A DNA stretch of 64,000 nt from Nemertoderma westbladi (lineage: Eukaryota > Xenacoelomorpha > Nemertodermatida > Nemertodermatidae), in assembly GCA_032718475.1 (NCBI GenBank), contig JAUCBJ010008715.1, positions 16,025 through 80,024 of the forward strand, written 5' to 3'. Positions 36,140 through 46,473 of this stretch are shown here, piece by piece. The notes beneath the pieces are model-generated. The model was not told where the DNA came from. It searched no databases and saw only the letters and a list, made by a program, of their open reading frames with translations. Position numbers and translations under genes: made by a program. The stretch's first letter is position 1; every line of letters begins with the position of its first letter.

Positions 36140-37468
36140 TCACCACTGGTCTGCCAGCCCCGCACCTCGCAGACCGGCCCCGTCCCCGAAACCCAAGCCT
36201 CGCCACGACCGTCGGCCGCCCCGGAGGCAGAGGGAGCTGGACCGGAGAAGCGCGAACTGCAGCCGCCGTCGAACACCCCCCATGACACACGCGAGGCCCC
36301 TCTCTCGCATTCCATCCCGCCGGGTCACGAGTGTCTCGGCGAGATGGCGGATGAGGATCTGGGCCTCGGCGCTCCAGACACCGTCGGTGGTGCCCACCAG
36401 AGGGGTGAACGACATCCTCCGGTCTTCACAGACGGTCCGGTAATGCATCTTCTTTAACCGGCACCGCTGCTCCAGGAGGGACTCGGTCGAGCGGTTGGTC
36501 TGGGCGTAAGAGGTGGCGTCAGCGTTAATTACCGCAATATCAAACGACGCCACTCTCTGGTTCGCCCAAACCCCCCGTGCGACCAAATCCGCCCGCACTC
36601 CCCCTACCTCCCTACCTTCCCTGTCGAGGTACCCCCGGGACAGGGTCACCTCCCGCTCAACGCTGGGCGCACCGAACGCCGACGCCAGGAGTTCCCCGAA
36701 AACATCGCGAACCTCATCGTGGCGTTTCACGATGAGGCCGCCGGACTTGCAGCTGAGCGCGTGCGAGGTGGAGAACGTCCCCCCACATCCCTCGCACTTG
36801 GACGGGAGTCCTGGTGGGACGAGGCCATACCGGAGGTTCAGGCTGTCCCGGAACTCCTCGGCACTGAGGTCGGTGGCGTCCAGGATGCTTGGCTGGGCCG
36901 TCAACCAGCCGCCGGTTTTGTTTAGGACCGCTCTCGTCGCAGTTCGCCTGCGGTCTGCCGGTAGAGCTCCCAACGCAGCCTCCCGCTTCTCCTTGTAGGC
37001 CTCGTCCTGGGAGATGCGGCTAGCTGCGAGGACGGCTCGCAATTTGGCAGTGTGGTCGGCCACGTGGAGAGGTTGCGTCCTCTGGATCGCCTCGGAAACT
37101 ACCGCGGTGCCTTCCATGGACGCAGAGCGTGCCGGGGTCTGCCGCATTGTAGGGTCCCGCAGTCCGATGCCGCCGTGGCGGGCTGGGAGGAGGGTGAGAT
37201 CCTCGTCGGCCGGTTGCAGACTAGAACACCCGAAGAGGGAGGGGATGAACTTATTTAGCAATGCCGTCCGAATTGGGGTGACATCCTCGGCGTGGGTGGG
37301 TACGACCCGCAGCAGGTAGTCCCATTCCGCCTGCACACAGCGGGACATTCCCGTGTGGGCGGTCTGGGGGTACTCTGTTGCAACCCCCGCGAGTTTCCCG
37401 ATATTGCCTGTTACGTTCATTAGGCCAATAATTTCAAGATGTGTCAATGTTAGAAAAGTTGTCTCCAA
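36140..37468 (-). pseudogene. 3' part of a non-LTR retrotransposon polymerase with nuclease-like C-terminus
   Basis: An uninterrupted 442-residue frame matching the end of a reverse transcriptase protein common in sponges, cnidarians and other invertebrates. Residues about 45-110 are the thumb/connection segment (CVQAEWDYLLRVVP, LLPARHGGIGLRDPTM). A Cys-rich element, CEGCGGTFSTSHALSC, precedes RHDEVRDVFGELL, then ADLVARGVWANQRVASFDIAV, which looks like a PD-(D/E)XK nuclease-type core, and SFTPLVGTTDGVWSAEA. The catalytic polymerase domain is missing: the frame starts next to the 25-bp satellite array, so the 5' part was lost or replaced there. Local GC content is much higher than the surroundings. 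Confidence 0.7.
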
Positions 37469-37524
37469 ACGTCCGACACCATTTCAACTCCAATCAAACT
37501 ACTAAAACTGTTGAAAAAACTTGT

Positions 37525-40500
37525 TGTGCCCATGGGGTATTGCCCTTGCTGTGCCCATGGGGTACTGCCCTTGTTGTGCCCATGGGGTACTGCCCTGGTT
37601 GTGCCCATGGGGTACTGCCTTTGTTGTGTCCATGGGGTACTGCCCTTCTTGTTGTGCCCATGGGGTACTGTCCTTGTTGTGCCCATGTGGTACTGCCTTT
37701 GTTGTGCCCATGGGTACTGCCCTTCTTGTTGTACCCATGGGGTACTGTCCTTTTTGTGCCCATGGGGTACTGCCCTTCTTGTTGTGCCCATGGGGTGCAG
37801 CCCTTCTTGTTCTGCCCATGGGGTACTGCTCTTGTTGTGCCCATGGGGTACTGCCCTTCTTGTTGTGCCCATGGGGTACTGTCCTTGTTGTGCCCATGGG
37901 GTACTGCCCTTCTTGTTGTGCCCATGGGGTACTGTCCTTGTTGTGCCCATGGGGTACTGCCCTTGTTGTGCCCATAGGGTACTGTCCTTGTTTTGCCCAT
38001 GGGGTACTGCCCTTCTTGTTGTGCCCATGGGGTACTGTCCTTGTTGTGCCCATGGCGTACTGCCCTTCTTGTTGTGCCCATGGGGTACTGTCCTTGTTGT
38101 GCCCATGGGGTATTGGCCTTGCTGTGCCCATGGGGTATTGCCCTTGCTGTGCCCATGGGGTACTGCCCTTGTTGTGCCCATGGGGTACTGCCCTGGTTGT
38201 GCCCATGGGGTACTGCCTTTGTTGTGCCCATGGGGTACTGCCCTTCTTGTTGTGCCCATGGGGTACTGTCCTTGTTGTGCCCATGGGGTACTGCCCTTCT
38301 TGTTGTGCCCATGGGGTACTGTCCTTGTTGTGCCCATGGGGTACTGCCCTTCTTGTTGTGCCCATGGGGTACTGTCCTTGTTGTGCCCATGGGGTATTGG
38401 CCTTGCTGTGCCCATGGGGTATTGCCCTTGCTGTTCCCTGTGGGGTACTGCCCTTGTTGTGCCCATGGGGTACTGCCCTGGTTGTGCCCATGGGGTACTG
38501 CCTTTGTTGTGCCCATGGGGTACTGCCCTTCTTGTTGTGCCCATGGGGTACTGTCCTTGTTGTGCCCATGGGGTACTGCCCTTGTTGTGCCCATGTGGTA
38601 CTGCCTTTGTTGTGCCCATGGGTACTGCCCTTCTTGTTGTACCCATGGGGTACTGTCCTTGTTGTGCCCATGGGGTACTGCCCTTCTTGTTGTGCCCATG
38701 GGGTGCAGCCCTTCTTGTTCTGCCCATGAGGTACTGCTCTTGTTGTGCCCATGGGGTACTGCACTTGTTGTACCCATGGGGTATTGTCCTTGTTGTGCTC
38801 ATGGGGTACTGCCCTTGTTGTGCCCATAGGGTACTGTCCTTGTTTTGCCCATGGGGTACTGCCCTTGTTGTGCCTATGGGGTACTGCCCTTGCTGTGCCC
38901 ATGGGGTACTGCAATTGTTGTGCCCATGGGGTACTGCAATTGTTGTGTTCATGGGGTACTGCCATTGTTGTGCCCATGGGGTACAGCCATTGTTGTGCCC
39001 ATGGGGTACTGCCTTTGTTTTGTCCATGGGGTACTGCCCTTGTTGTGCCCATGGGGAACTGCCTTTGTTTTGCCCATGGGGTGTCTTCCTTGTTGTACCC
39101 ATGGGGTACTGCTCTTGTTGTGCCCATGGGGTACTGCACTTGTTGTACCCATGGGGTATTGTCCTTGTTGTGCTCATGGGGTACTGCCCTTGTTGTGCCA
39201 ATGGGGTACTGCCCTTGCTGTGCCCATGGGGTACTGCAATTGTTGTGCCCATGGGGTACTGCCTTTGTTTTGTCCATGGGGTACTGTCCTTGTTGTGCCC
39301 ATGGGGTACTGCCCTTCTTGTTGTGCCCATGGGGTGCAGCCCTTCTTGTTCTGCCCATGAGGTACTGCTCTTGTTGTGCCCATGGGGTACTGCACTTGTT
39401 GTACCCATGGGGTATTGTCCTTGTTGTGCTCATGGGGTACTGCCCTTGTTGTGCCAATGGGGTACTGCCCTTGTTGTGCCCATGGAGTACTGCCCTTGTT
39501 GTGCCCATAGGGTACTGTCCTTGTTTTGCCCATGGGGTACTGCCCTTGTTGTGCCTATGGGGTACTGCCCTTGCTGTGCCCATGGGGTACTGCAATTGTT
39601 GTGCCCATGGGGTACTGCAATTGTTGTGTTCATGGGGTACTGCCATTGTTGTGCCCATGGGGTACAGCCATTGTTGTGCCCATGGGGTACTGCCTTTGTT
39701 TTGTCCATGGGGTACTGCCCTTGTTGTGCCCATGGGGAACTGCCTTTGTTTTGCCCATGGGGTACCTTCCTTGTTGTACCCATGGGGTACTGCTCTTGTT
39801 GTGCCCATGGGGTACTGCACTTGTTGTACCCATGGGGTATTGTCCTTGTTGTGCTCATGGGGTACTGCCCTTGTTGTGCCAATGGGGTACTGCCCTTGTT
39901 GTGCCCATGGAGTACTGCCCTTGTTGTGCCCATAGGGTACTGTCCTTGTTTTGCCCATGGGGTACTGCCCTTGTTGTGCCAATGGGGTACTGCCCTTGTT
40001 GTGCCCATGGGGTACTGCCCTTGTTGTGCCCATGGGGAACTGCCTTTGTTTTGCCCATGGGGTACCTTCCTTGTTGTACTCATGGGGTACTGCCCTTGTT
40101 GTGCCCATGGGGTACTGCTCTTGTTGTGCCCATGGGGTACTGCACTTGTTGTACCCATGGGGTATTGTCCTTGTTGTGCTCATGGGGTACTGCCCTTGTT
40201 GTGCCAATGGGGTACTGCCCTTGTTGTGCCTATGGAGTACTGCCCTTGTTGTGCCCATAGGGTACTGTCCTTGTTTTGCCCATGGGGTACTGCCCTTGTT
40301 GTGCCTATGGGGTACTGCCCTTGCTGTGCCCATGGGGTACTGCAATTGTTGTGCCCATGGGGTACTGCAATTGTTGTGTTCATGGGGTACTGCCATTGTT
40401 GTGCCCATGGGGTACAGCCATTGTTGTACCCATGGGGTACTGCCTTTGTTTTGTCCATGGGGTACTGCCCTTGTTGTGCCCATGGGGTACTGCCATGGTT

Positions 40501-41935
40501 GTGCCCATGGGGTACTGCCTTTGTTTTGCCCATGGGGTACCTCCCTTGTTGTAGCCATGGGGTACTGCCCTTGTTGTGCCCATGGGGAACTGCCTTTGTT
40601 TTGCCCATGGGGTACTGCCCTTGTTGTGCCCATGGGGTACTGCCATTGTTGTGCCCATGGGGTACTGCCTTTGTTTTGCCCATGGGGTACTGCCCTTGTT
40701 GTGCCCATGGGGTACTGCCATTGTTGTGCCCATGGGGTACTGCCTTTGTTTTGCCCATGGGGTACTGCCCTTGTTGTGCCCATGGGGTACTGCCATTGTT
40801 GTGCCCATGGGGTACTGCCTTTGTTTTGCCCATGGGGTACCTCCCTTGTTGTACCCATGGGGTACTGCCCTTGTTGTGCCCATGGGGAACTGCCTTTGTT
40901 TTGCCCATGGGGTACTGCCATTGTTGTGCCCATGGGGTACTGCCCTTGTTGTGCCCATGGGGTACTGCCATTGTTGTGCCCATGGGGTACTGCCTTTGTT
41001 TTGCCCATGGGGAACCTCCCTTGTTGTAGCCATGGGGTACTGCCCTTGTTGTGCCCATGGGGAACTGCCTTTGTTTTGCCCATGGGGTACTGCCCTTGTT
41101 GTGCCCATGGGGTACTGCCCTTGTTGTGCCCATGGGGTACTGCCCTTGTTGTGCCCATGGGGTACTGCCCTTGCTGTGCCCATGGGGTACTGCAATTGTT
41201 GTGCCCATGGGGAACTGCCTTTGTTTTGCCAATGGGGTACTGCCCTTGTTGTGCCCATGGGGTACTGCCATTGTTGTGCCCATGGGGTACTGCCCTTGTT
41301 GTGCCCATGGGGTACTGCCCTTGTTGTGCCCATGGGGAACTGCCTTTGTTTTGCCCATGGGGTTCCTTCCTTGTTGTACCCATGGGGTACTGCCCTTGTT
41401 GTGCCCATGGGGTACTGCCTTTGTTTTGCCCATGGAGTACCTCCCTTGTTGTAGCCATGGGGTACTGCCCTTGTTGTGCCCATGGGGAACTGCCTTTGTT
41501 TTGCCCATGGGGTACTGCCCTTGTTGTGCCCATGGGGTACTGCCCTTGTTGTGCCCATGGGGTACTGCCATTGTTGTGCCCATGGGGAACTGCCTTTGTT
41601 TTGCCCATGGGGTACTGCCCTTGTTGTGCCCATGGGGTACTGCCCTTGTTGTGCCCATGGGGTACTGCCCTTGTTGTGCCCATGGGGTACTGCCCTTGTT
41701 GAGCCCATGGGGTACTGCCATTGTTGTGCCCATGGGGAACTGCCTTTGTTTTGCCCATGGGGTACTGCCCTTGTTTTGCCCCTGGGTTACTACCCTTGTT
41801 GTGCCCATGGGGTACTGCCTTTGTTTTGCCCATGGGGTACTGCCCTTGTTTTGCCCATGGGGTACTGCCCTTGTTGTGCCCATGGGGTACTGCCTTTGTT
41901 TTGCCCATGGGGTACTGCCCTTGTTGTGCCCATTG
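37525..41935. repeat. 4.4-kb minisatellite of 25-bp units (some 28 bp)
   Basis: About 175 units of CCCATGGGGTACTGCCCTTG plus TTGTG run head to tail. From 37525 to about 38730 many units have an extra CTT (28 bp). From about 38730 on nearly all are 25 bp with point variants (CAATTG, TTTTGCC). Longer blocks are themselves duplicated, for example around 38750-39130 against 39390-39830. Because 25 is not a multiple of three and the unit lacks stops, long fortuitous frames exist in several phases on both strands. None has a plausible protein. Confidence 0.97.
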
Positions 41936-42314
41936 GGAATTGTCCTTGATTAATCATCGATATTCTTAAGGGGGACATCGGAGGAGGTTCTAGCTTCTAG
42001 ATTTTCAGACTTTTTTTATATATTTAATTTTTGAGGATTGAAAACGACTAAGTGAGATCTTTTAGTTCAGTCATTGATGTCTGACATTCGACCGCTCTGC
42101 GCTTTTAAATAAATAGGTAACCATTTTCAAAGACCATTTTCTACTTATTACAATAACTGACCAATCATCTCCCAAAGGATAAACTTTTTAAATTTTTGAA
42201 AAAATGATCTTCTTTTGCGGTTTTGACACCTAGATTAATTTTCGGCGCTGTTTCCGAAAATGGCAAAATATATCGAAATTTTTTGGCGTTTGATGGTCTT
42301 TTTTGGTGTCAAAT
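41936..42314. other. unique spacer before the retroelement
   Basis: No gene was seen. It ends with GTGGT (42315-42319), the left target duplication of the LTR element. Confidence 0.6.
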
Positions 42315-42446
42315 GTGGTTATAGAATTATATTCTCTAAATGCCGTGGATTTTCAAAATTTTATTTTATTCGAATTAACTTTGTAAAAGATTGCTTTGAG
42401 TCCTCATTTGTATTTGTTATATCTATTGTACGCCTATTGGTCAAGT

Positions 42447-42519
42447 GGTTCAGTAGCTCAGTCGGTAGAGCGTTGGAAATTATATGTGTAGTAGGTATTG
42501 AGTTCGAATCCTAGTAAGT
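42447..42519 (+). ncRNA. tRNA-like module with A and B boxes in the 5' LTR
   Basis: A box TAGCTCAGTCGGTAGAGCG is at 42454-42472 and B box GAGTTCGAATCC at 42500-42511. Both fit RNA polymerase III internal promoters in sequence and spacing. T-stem pairing is poor, so a functional tRNA is unlikely. Confidence 0.65.
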
Positions 42520-42729
42520 GCGAATTATTTTTTGTACAGAATTTCAACTCATTTAAATTGACCGCTACGAATTAATTGCATTTGTCTGTACCAATGAGAC
42601 TGTAGTTATTTGATTGTAACCAATGTCGTGCAAGTTATATATTAGCTGGACCAATAGCTATCTTTAAAAACCTGTTAGAACCTATAGAACAATCGAGAAT
42701 TTTCTCGATTGATTGCAGCACAAATTTGC

Positions 42730-42766
42730 TATATAAAGGTGCGATTTGTTCATTAGTTATCTCAGT
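42730..42766 (+). promoter_or_regulatory. LTR core promoter: TATA box and initiator
   Basis: TATATAAA at 42730-42737 is followed about 30 bp later by TCAGT at 42762-42766, an initiator-like sequence. This is the spacing of a Pol II start site. The same pair lies at 60277 in the 3' LTR. Confidence 0.6.
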
Positions 42767-42817
42767 GCAATACCGTTTATTTCAGATTACATTGTACATA
42801 TTATTATAATCTTCTGT

Positions 42818-42823
42818 AATAAA
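42818..42823 (+). terminator. LTR poly(A) signal AATAAA
   Basis: AATAAA lies about 55 bp after the proposed start, giving a short R region. It is equivalent to 60365 in the 3' LTR. Confidence 0.5.
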
Positions 42824-44141
42824 GTCAGAATTATCGCTAATCTGCCTTTTCTATCTGTTTTACCATGATTCACTACGGTGAACAAACCTAAGGGACAGGA
42901 TGGCCGGCTAGAGATCGGGCCGCAGCAATGAACGGGAACATCGGGGGAATGTAGACAAGAGACAACCCGCAATACCATCTTGAGTTATTCGCCCATCGCC
43001 TGAAAGGTTAGACAGCGTTCGACGCCTTGCTACCTAAGTGTAAGACCAAAAGATCAAAGGTAGAAGTAGTGGCACGCTGTGAGCCTAAAATTACATCTTA
43101 GGGACTGTACTGTCTTGATTCAGGAAAACCCACAGTAGACCTTCATATTCCTACGGGGAGAGGAGAGAGAGAGCAGGCAGATACTAGTACGCAGATAGGA
43201 CGTAGGCACACCGGTACGAAGCATACAAATTGGTAGGGTGCAGCAAACTGTACGCCTAACTCTTGCTAAGTGCAGGTGCGTTTGCGACTATTTGCAGTAC
43301 AACGGTGTCCATTGCATTAGAACTTGTAGGCTAGGAGGGTTGCTGTGTTTTCACCTGAATTGGGATTGTGCCGTTCAGGCGGTAGGGCAGTTTACAGCTA
43401 GGCGCAAATAAATTGAGGCTATTAGGGATACTAACATCTACCGTGTCCCCGCCAACGCCCTAATAGGAAGTTACCCAGCCTACCTAGGTGACTAAAATTC
43501 TAGATAGGACGCCAGGATAGCTATTAGTAACTGTACGCCTACAGTAGTAAACTAACACATCTCTTCTTAGTATCAGGGACCTGGTACCTAAAATTGCCGA
43601 ATTCTGGGCGTAGCATTAACCTTATGCCTGAATTTGAGTCCTGGAAATACGCAAGAGGGGAAGGAACCTTATCATTCGTGAGTATTGGACCTACAAGTTA
43701 CAAAATTAGAATATTCGTAAAATGCACACCGTACCCAGTAATTATATATGTGAAGGAGCAAAACTGTTTTGACCGTTCAGAATTAACACGCGCGTTAGAA
43801 ATTATTTACACCTCAAAATATATAAAATTAACTTTTGTCTGCCTCTGTACCTAGCTAGCGTCCCTTCGCCCAACCATATAAATCACACCACGGCAAAGTA
43901 TACGAGCCCCTTAGTCCGTCAGTGAGTCAGCCTGATTTTAGGATTCGCTGCGCGGGATTTTGTTTTATCGAAGTTTGTCTGCTCGTAGACTGTTTTCTGC
44001 CTCACCGGTTATAAGAGATCGATACTGCAATATATTCGCTTACTTAGAGTTTACTGTTTTGGTGAGAAGGTCGGATTTATGATTTGATTCACAAACTTTA
44101 CAGTAGGATATTGCAGGTATTGTTACCGTCTCTTCCATTTA

Positions 44142-45000
44142 GTAGGAATATGTTCTACTGAACTACGGTTCGGTAGGACTAAAATTATTTGAAAATTTTG
44201 TATTTTGAGGTAAAAGTTTGTATTTGATTAGCTAAGTGCTAATTTTTTGAAATAAAATTTGATTTGAACCGCGTGTAAAATATTTTGGAATTGAATACCG
44301 GTGTTTAAAAGGGTTTAAATACCATATTGTACCGGTACAAAATTTTCGTAAAGTAAAACCTAACTCTTTTGTTTTTCAGGATTCAGAACTCATTTCTAGA
44401 CTGTAACGGGAGCAAGACCGTGTTTAGCAAGTTTGGGAGATAGATAACCAACAACTTTGGTTGGGAAAATCGCGTTTCGTCCGCAACGCTGGAAACGGAA
44501 AGGTTCACGTTCGGTTTGTATCTGGGAATCTGTTTTTCTGGAGAATTATTGGAGTGGGTGAGTTCGAAAGGTTGCATAAATAAGTTAGGCATTACCGTAT
44601 TAGTTAAAATTATTGTGGGTTCCACTGTCTCAAGTATTTATGCATTCCGTATGATTTCTTTGTTCATTGCTGAATTAGTCCGTATTATTGTATTTAATTT
44701 ACTTTTTGATAACGCATATCGTTATCCGATTTATTTGTTATAAAATTGGCCGCTAGGCTAATTTTATTATATACTTATTCCGTGACATTTATTTGCTGTA
44801 AAATTGGCCGTTTAGGCTAATTTTATCCATCTGCTATAAAATCGGCCGGTAGGCTAATTTTATATGACTGTAATTAGTACCGTTTAGATATAAATACAGT
44901 AAACTCGATACTTTGACACTCACTTTACTTGACTTACAACTACCAAAATGAGTGACAAACAAGACTATACGAAGAATACACAAACCGACTATGACTCATG
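44142..45000 (+). other. retroelement leader with three similar hairpins
   Basis: At about 44743-44766, 44798-44822 and 44835-44862, AAAATTGGCC or a close form pairs with GGCTAATTTT across a 4-5-base loop. The one mismatch in each would be a G-U pair in RNA. A short ATG-initiated frame of 25 codons starts at 44949. No canonical primer-binding site was found at the start. Confidence 0.55.
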
Positions 45001-45367
45001 CTGTGACGGGATCATCCGGAGATGAACCCGATTTATCCTGTTTTAGTTCATGCGTCCCCGCCGTGTGAAAGAGTGTAAGTTGAGGTTACTGTTGTTCGTT
45101 ATATTGTGATCTTGAGACGTGATATAGATATAGATATAGATTGATGTTATACACTGACGTTCACAGGTTGACGGGATGACGGTAACTAAAATCCCGTCAA
45201 CCTGTGAACGTCAGTGTATAACATCAATCTATATCTATATCTATATCACGTCTCAAGATCACAATATAACGAACAACAGTAACCTCAACTTACACTCTTT
45301 CACACGGCGGGGACGCGTGAACTAAAACAGGATAAATCGGGTTCATCTCCGGATGATCCCGTCACAG
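45001..45367. repeat. inverted repeat, 177-bp arms, 13-bp spacer
   Basis: 45001-45177 and 45191-45367 are reverse complements with a single mismatch seen (CATGCGTCC against GGACGCGTG). The spacer reads GACGGTAACTAAA, and a phrase like it (AGTAACTAAAATCCCG) follows the right arm. An RNA through it would fold into a very long hairpin. The left arm contains GTAAGT at about 45079, and a pyrimidine-rich acceptor-like CTCCCTTGTCAG lies at about 45569. An intron removing the right arm is therefore possible but unproven. Confidence 0.92.
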
Positions 45368-45714
45368 TAACTAAAATCCCGGTACTTCCCTAATTGTAAC
45401 TTACTGTACCACCAGTAACACTGAGATAACTGAGGTAATATGATTACTGCTTACTGGTTATATCGCACGGTGGCCTTATTGCTACTCAATCGGTGCCAGC
45501 CCCCCTCTGATTGGTTGCTACCCTTGTTGGCGCCCTTTGAGGTGTTCCCGTTCACCCCAGCTATTCTCTCCCTTGTCAGGATACTAACCCCTGACCCTTA
45601 TTGTGTGCTTCTCCTTCCCATTCTGTTGGGGAGACACGAGTTGGTTTGGGACCTAATCTCGTGTCCCCCAATGTTGCTTATTGGCTTAACTTTGTGGAGT
45701 ATTGGCGGGATTGA

Positions 45715-46422
45715 TTCGCTAACACATGCGACGGAGATAAGTCAGCAGCGGAAGAACAACAGGGGAAGACTCGCGAGCCTACCGAACCTACACCGTGTGC
45801 GTCACCAGTACATCCAACGGGAGTACCGGATGCCGTAGTACGAGGCGACGGCAGGACCGAGGACTTTCTAACTGTTCCGCAACCTAGATACAGGGAAACG
45901 GACATGGTAAGTTCAGCAGGAAGCCAGGAGAGTGTGGTTAGAAGCGTCGGCGGATACATGGCGCATATAACCAGGAGTATTGGAGAAGGCCAACGCATAT
46001 TAAACGAGTTGACCACTCCGATGTCTCGATTCGAGTTCTACACCCTCCAGGTTAGAGTACAAAATAGAGTACACAAGTCCGTAGATAACCTAATTGGTCT
46101 ACAAGATCTAGCTAGACAGAGACAGGACATGGATACTCAACTTAGAATCCTCGAGAAACTAATGATCGCTAGAGAGAAACTGATTCAGTTTAAGTCGACG
46201 ATTAGACAGATACAACAGGAACAAGCGGACCAGTTGTTAGGTGAGTCAGTTTCGGACGAATTATTACAACCCGAGGAAGAACAGGAACTGTACCGACTGG
46301 ATGGACAATTGAAACACCTGACGGACCACTTACGCATGTGCGGCGAAGACGTCGGCGATTTGGAAACCGTGCCGGAATATACGAGGGAAACTTCATTCGC
46401 ACAAATCGAATCGGCACCGTGA
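45715..46422 (+). CDS. gag: retroelement Gag N-terminal region
   Basis: The frame is open from 45715, with no ATG before 45904 (MVSSAGSQES...). The stretch before 45904 looks coding (Pro/Thr-rich), so translation may begin on a spliced leader or at 45904. The 172 residues from the ATG are helical and charged, with coiled-coil character (RQDMDTQLRILEKLM). The frame ends at a TGA (46420), but the same phase continues open into the next segment. Structural role in the particle is inferred from position. A copy of the dispersed near-palindrome lies at 45764. Confidence 0.6.
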   Translation, partial: FANTCDGDKSAAEEQQGKTREPTEPTPCASPVHPTGVPDAVVRGDGRTEDFLTVPQPRYRETDMVSSAGSQESVVRSVGGYMAHITRSIGEGQRILNELTTPMSRFEFYTLQVRVQNRVHKSVDNLIGLQDLARQRQDMDTQLRILEKLMIAREKLIQFKSTIRQIQQEQADQLLGESVSDELLQPEEEQELYRLDGQLKHLTDHLRMCGEDVGDLETVPEYTRETSFAQIESAP

Positions 46423-46473
46423 ATACTAAATCAATCGCTGGTAAGTATTCGTAGCGAAATCTGCGAGGGAAGT

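Larger units (their letters stand above)
42320..44141 (+). repeat. 5' LTR
   Basis: Matches 59867-61729 almost base for base. It lacks a 41-bp segment that the 3' copy has at about 61387-61427. It contains the tRNA-like module, a TATA box, an AATAAA signal and a small perfect palindrome (AATCGAGAA/TTCTCGATT, about 42692-42711). Confidence 0.92.

Noticed and set aside
37502-41908. Frames of up to 1468 codons on both strands in the 25-bp array
   Set aside because: They follow from a stop-free unit whose length is not a multiple of three; no domain, no unique sequence, and overlapping frames in several phases.
45440-45838. A hydrophobic 132-codon frame before gag
   Set aside because: No family resemblance; the overlapping gag phase reads more like coding sequence over its end.
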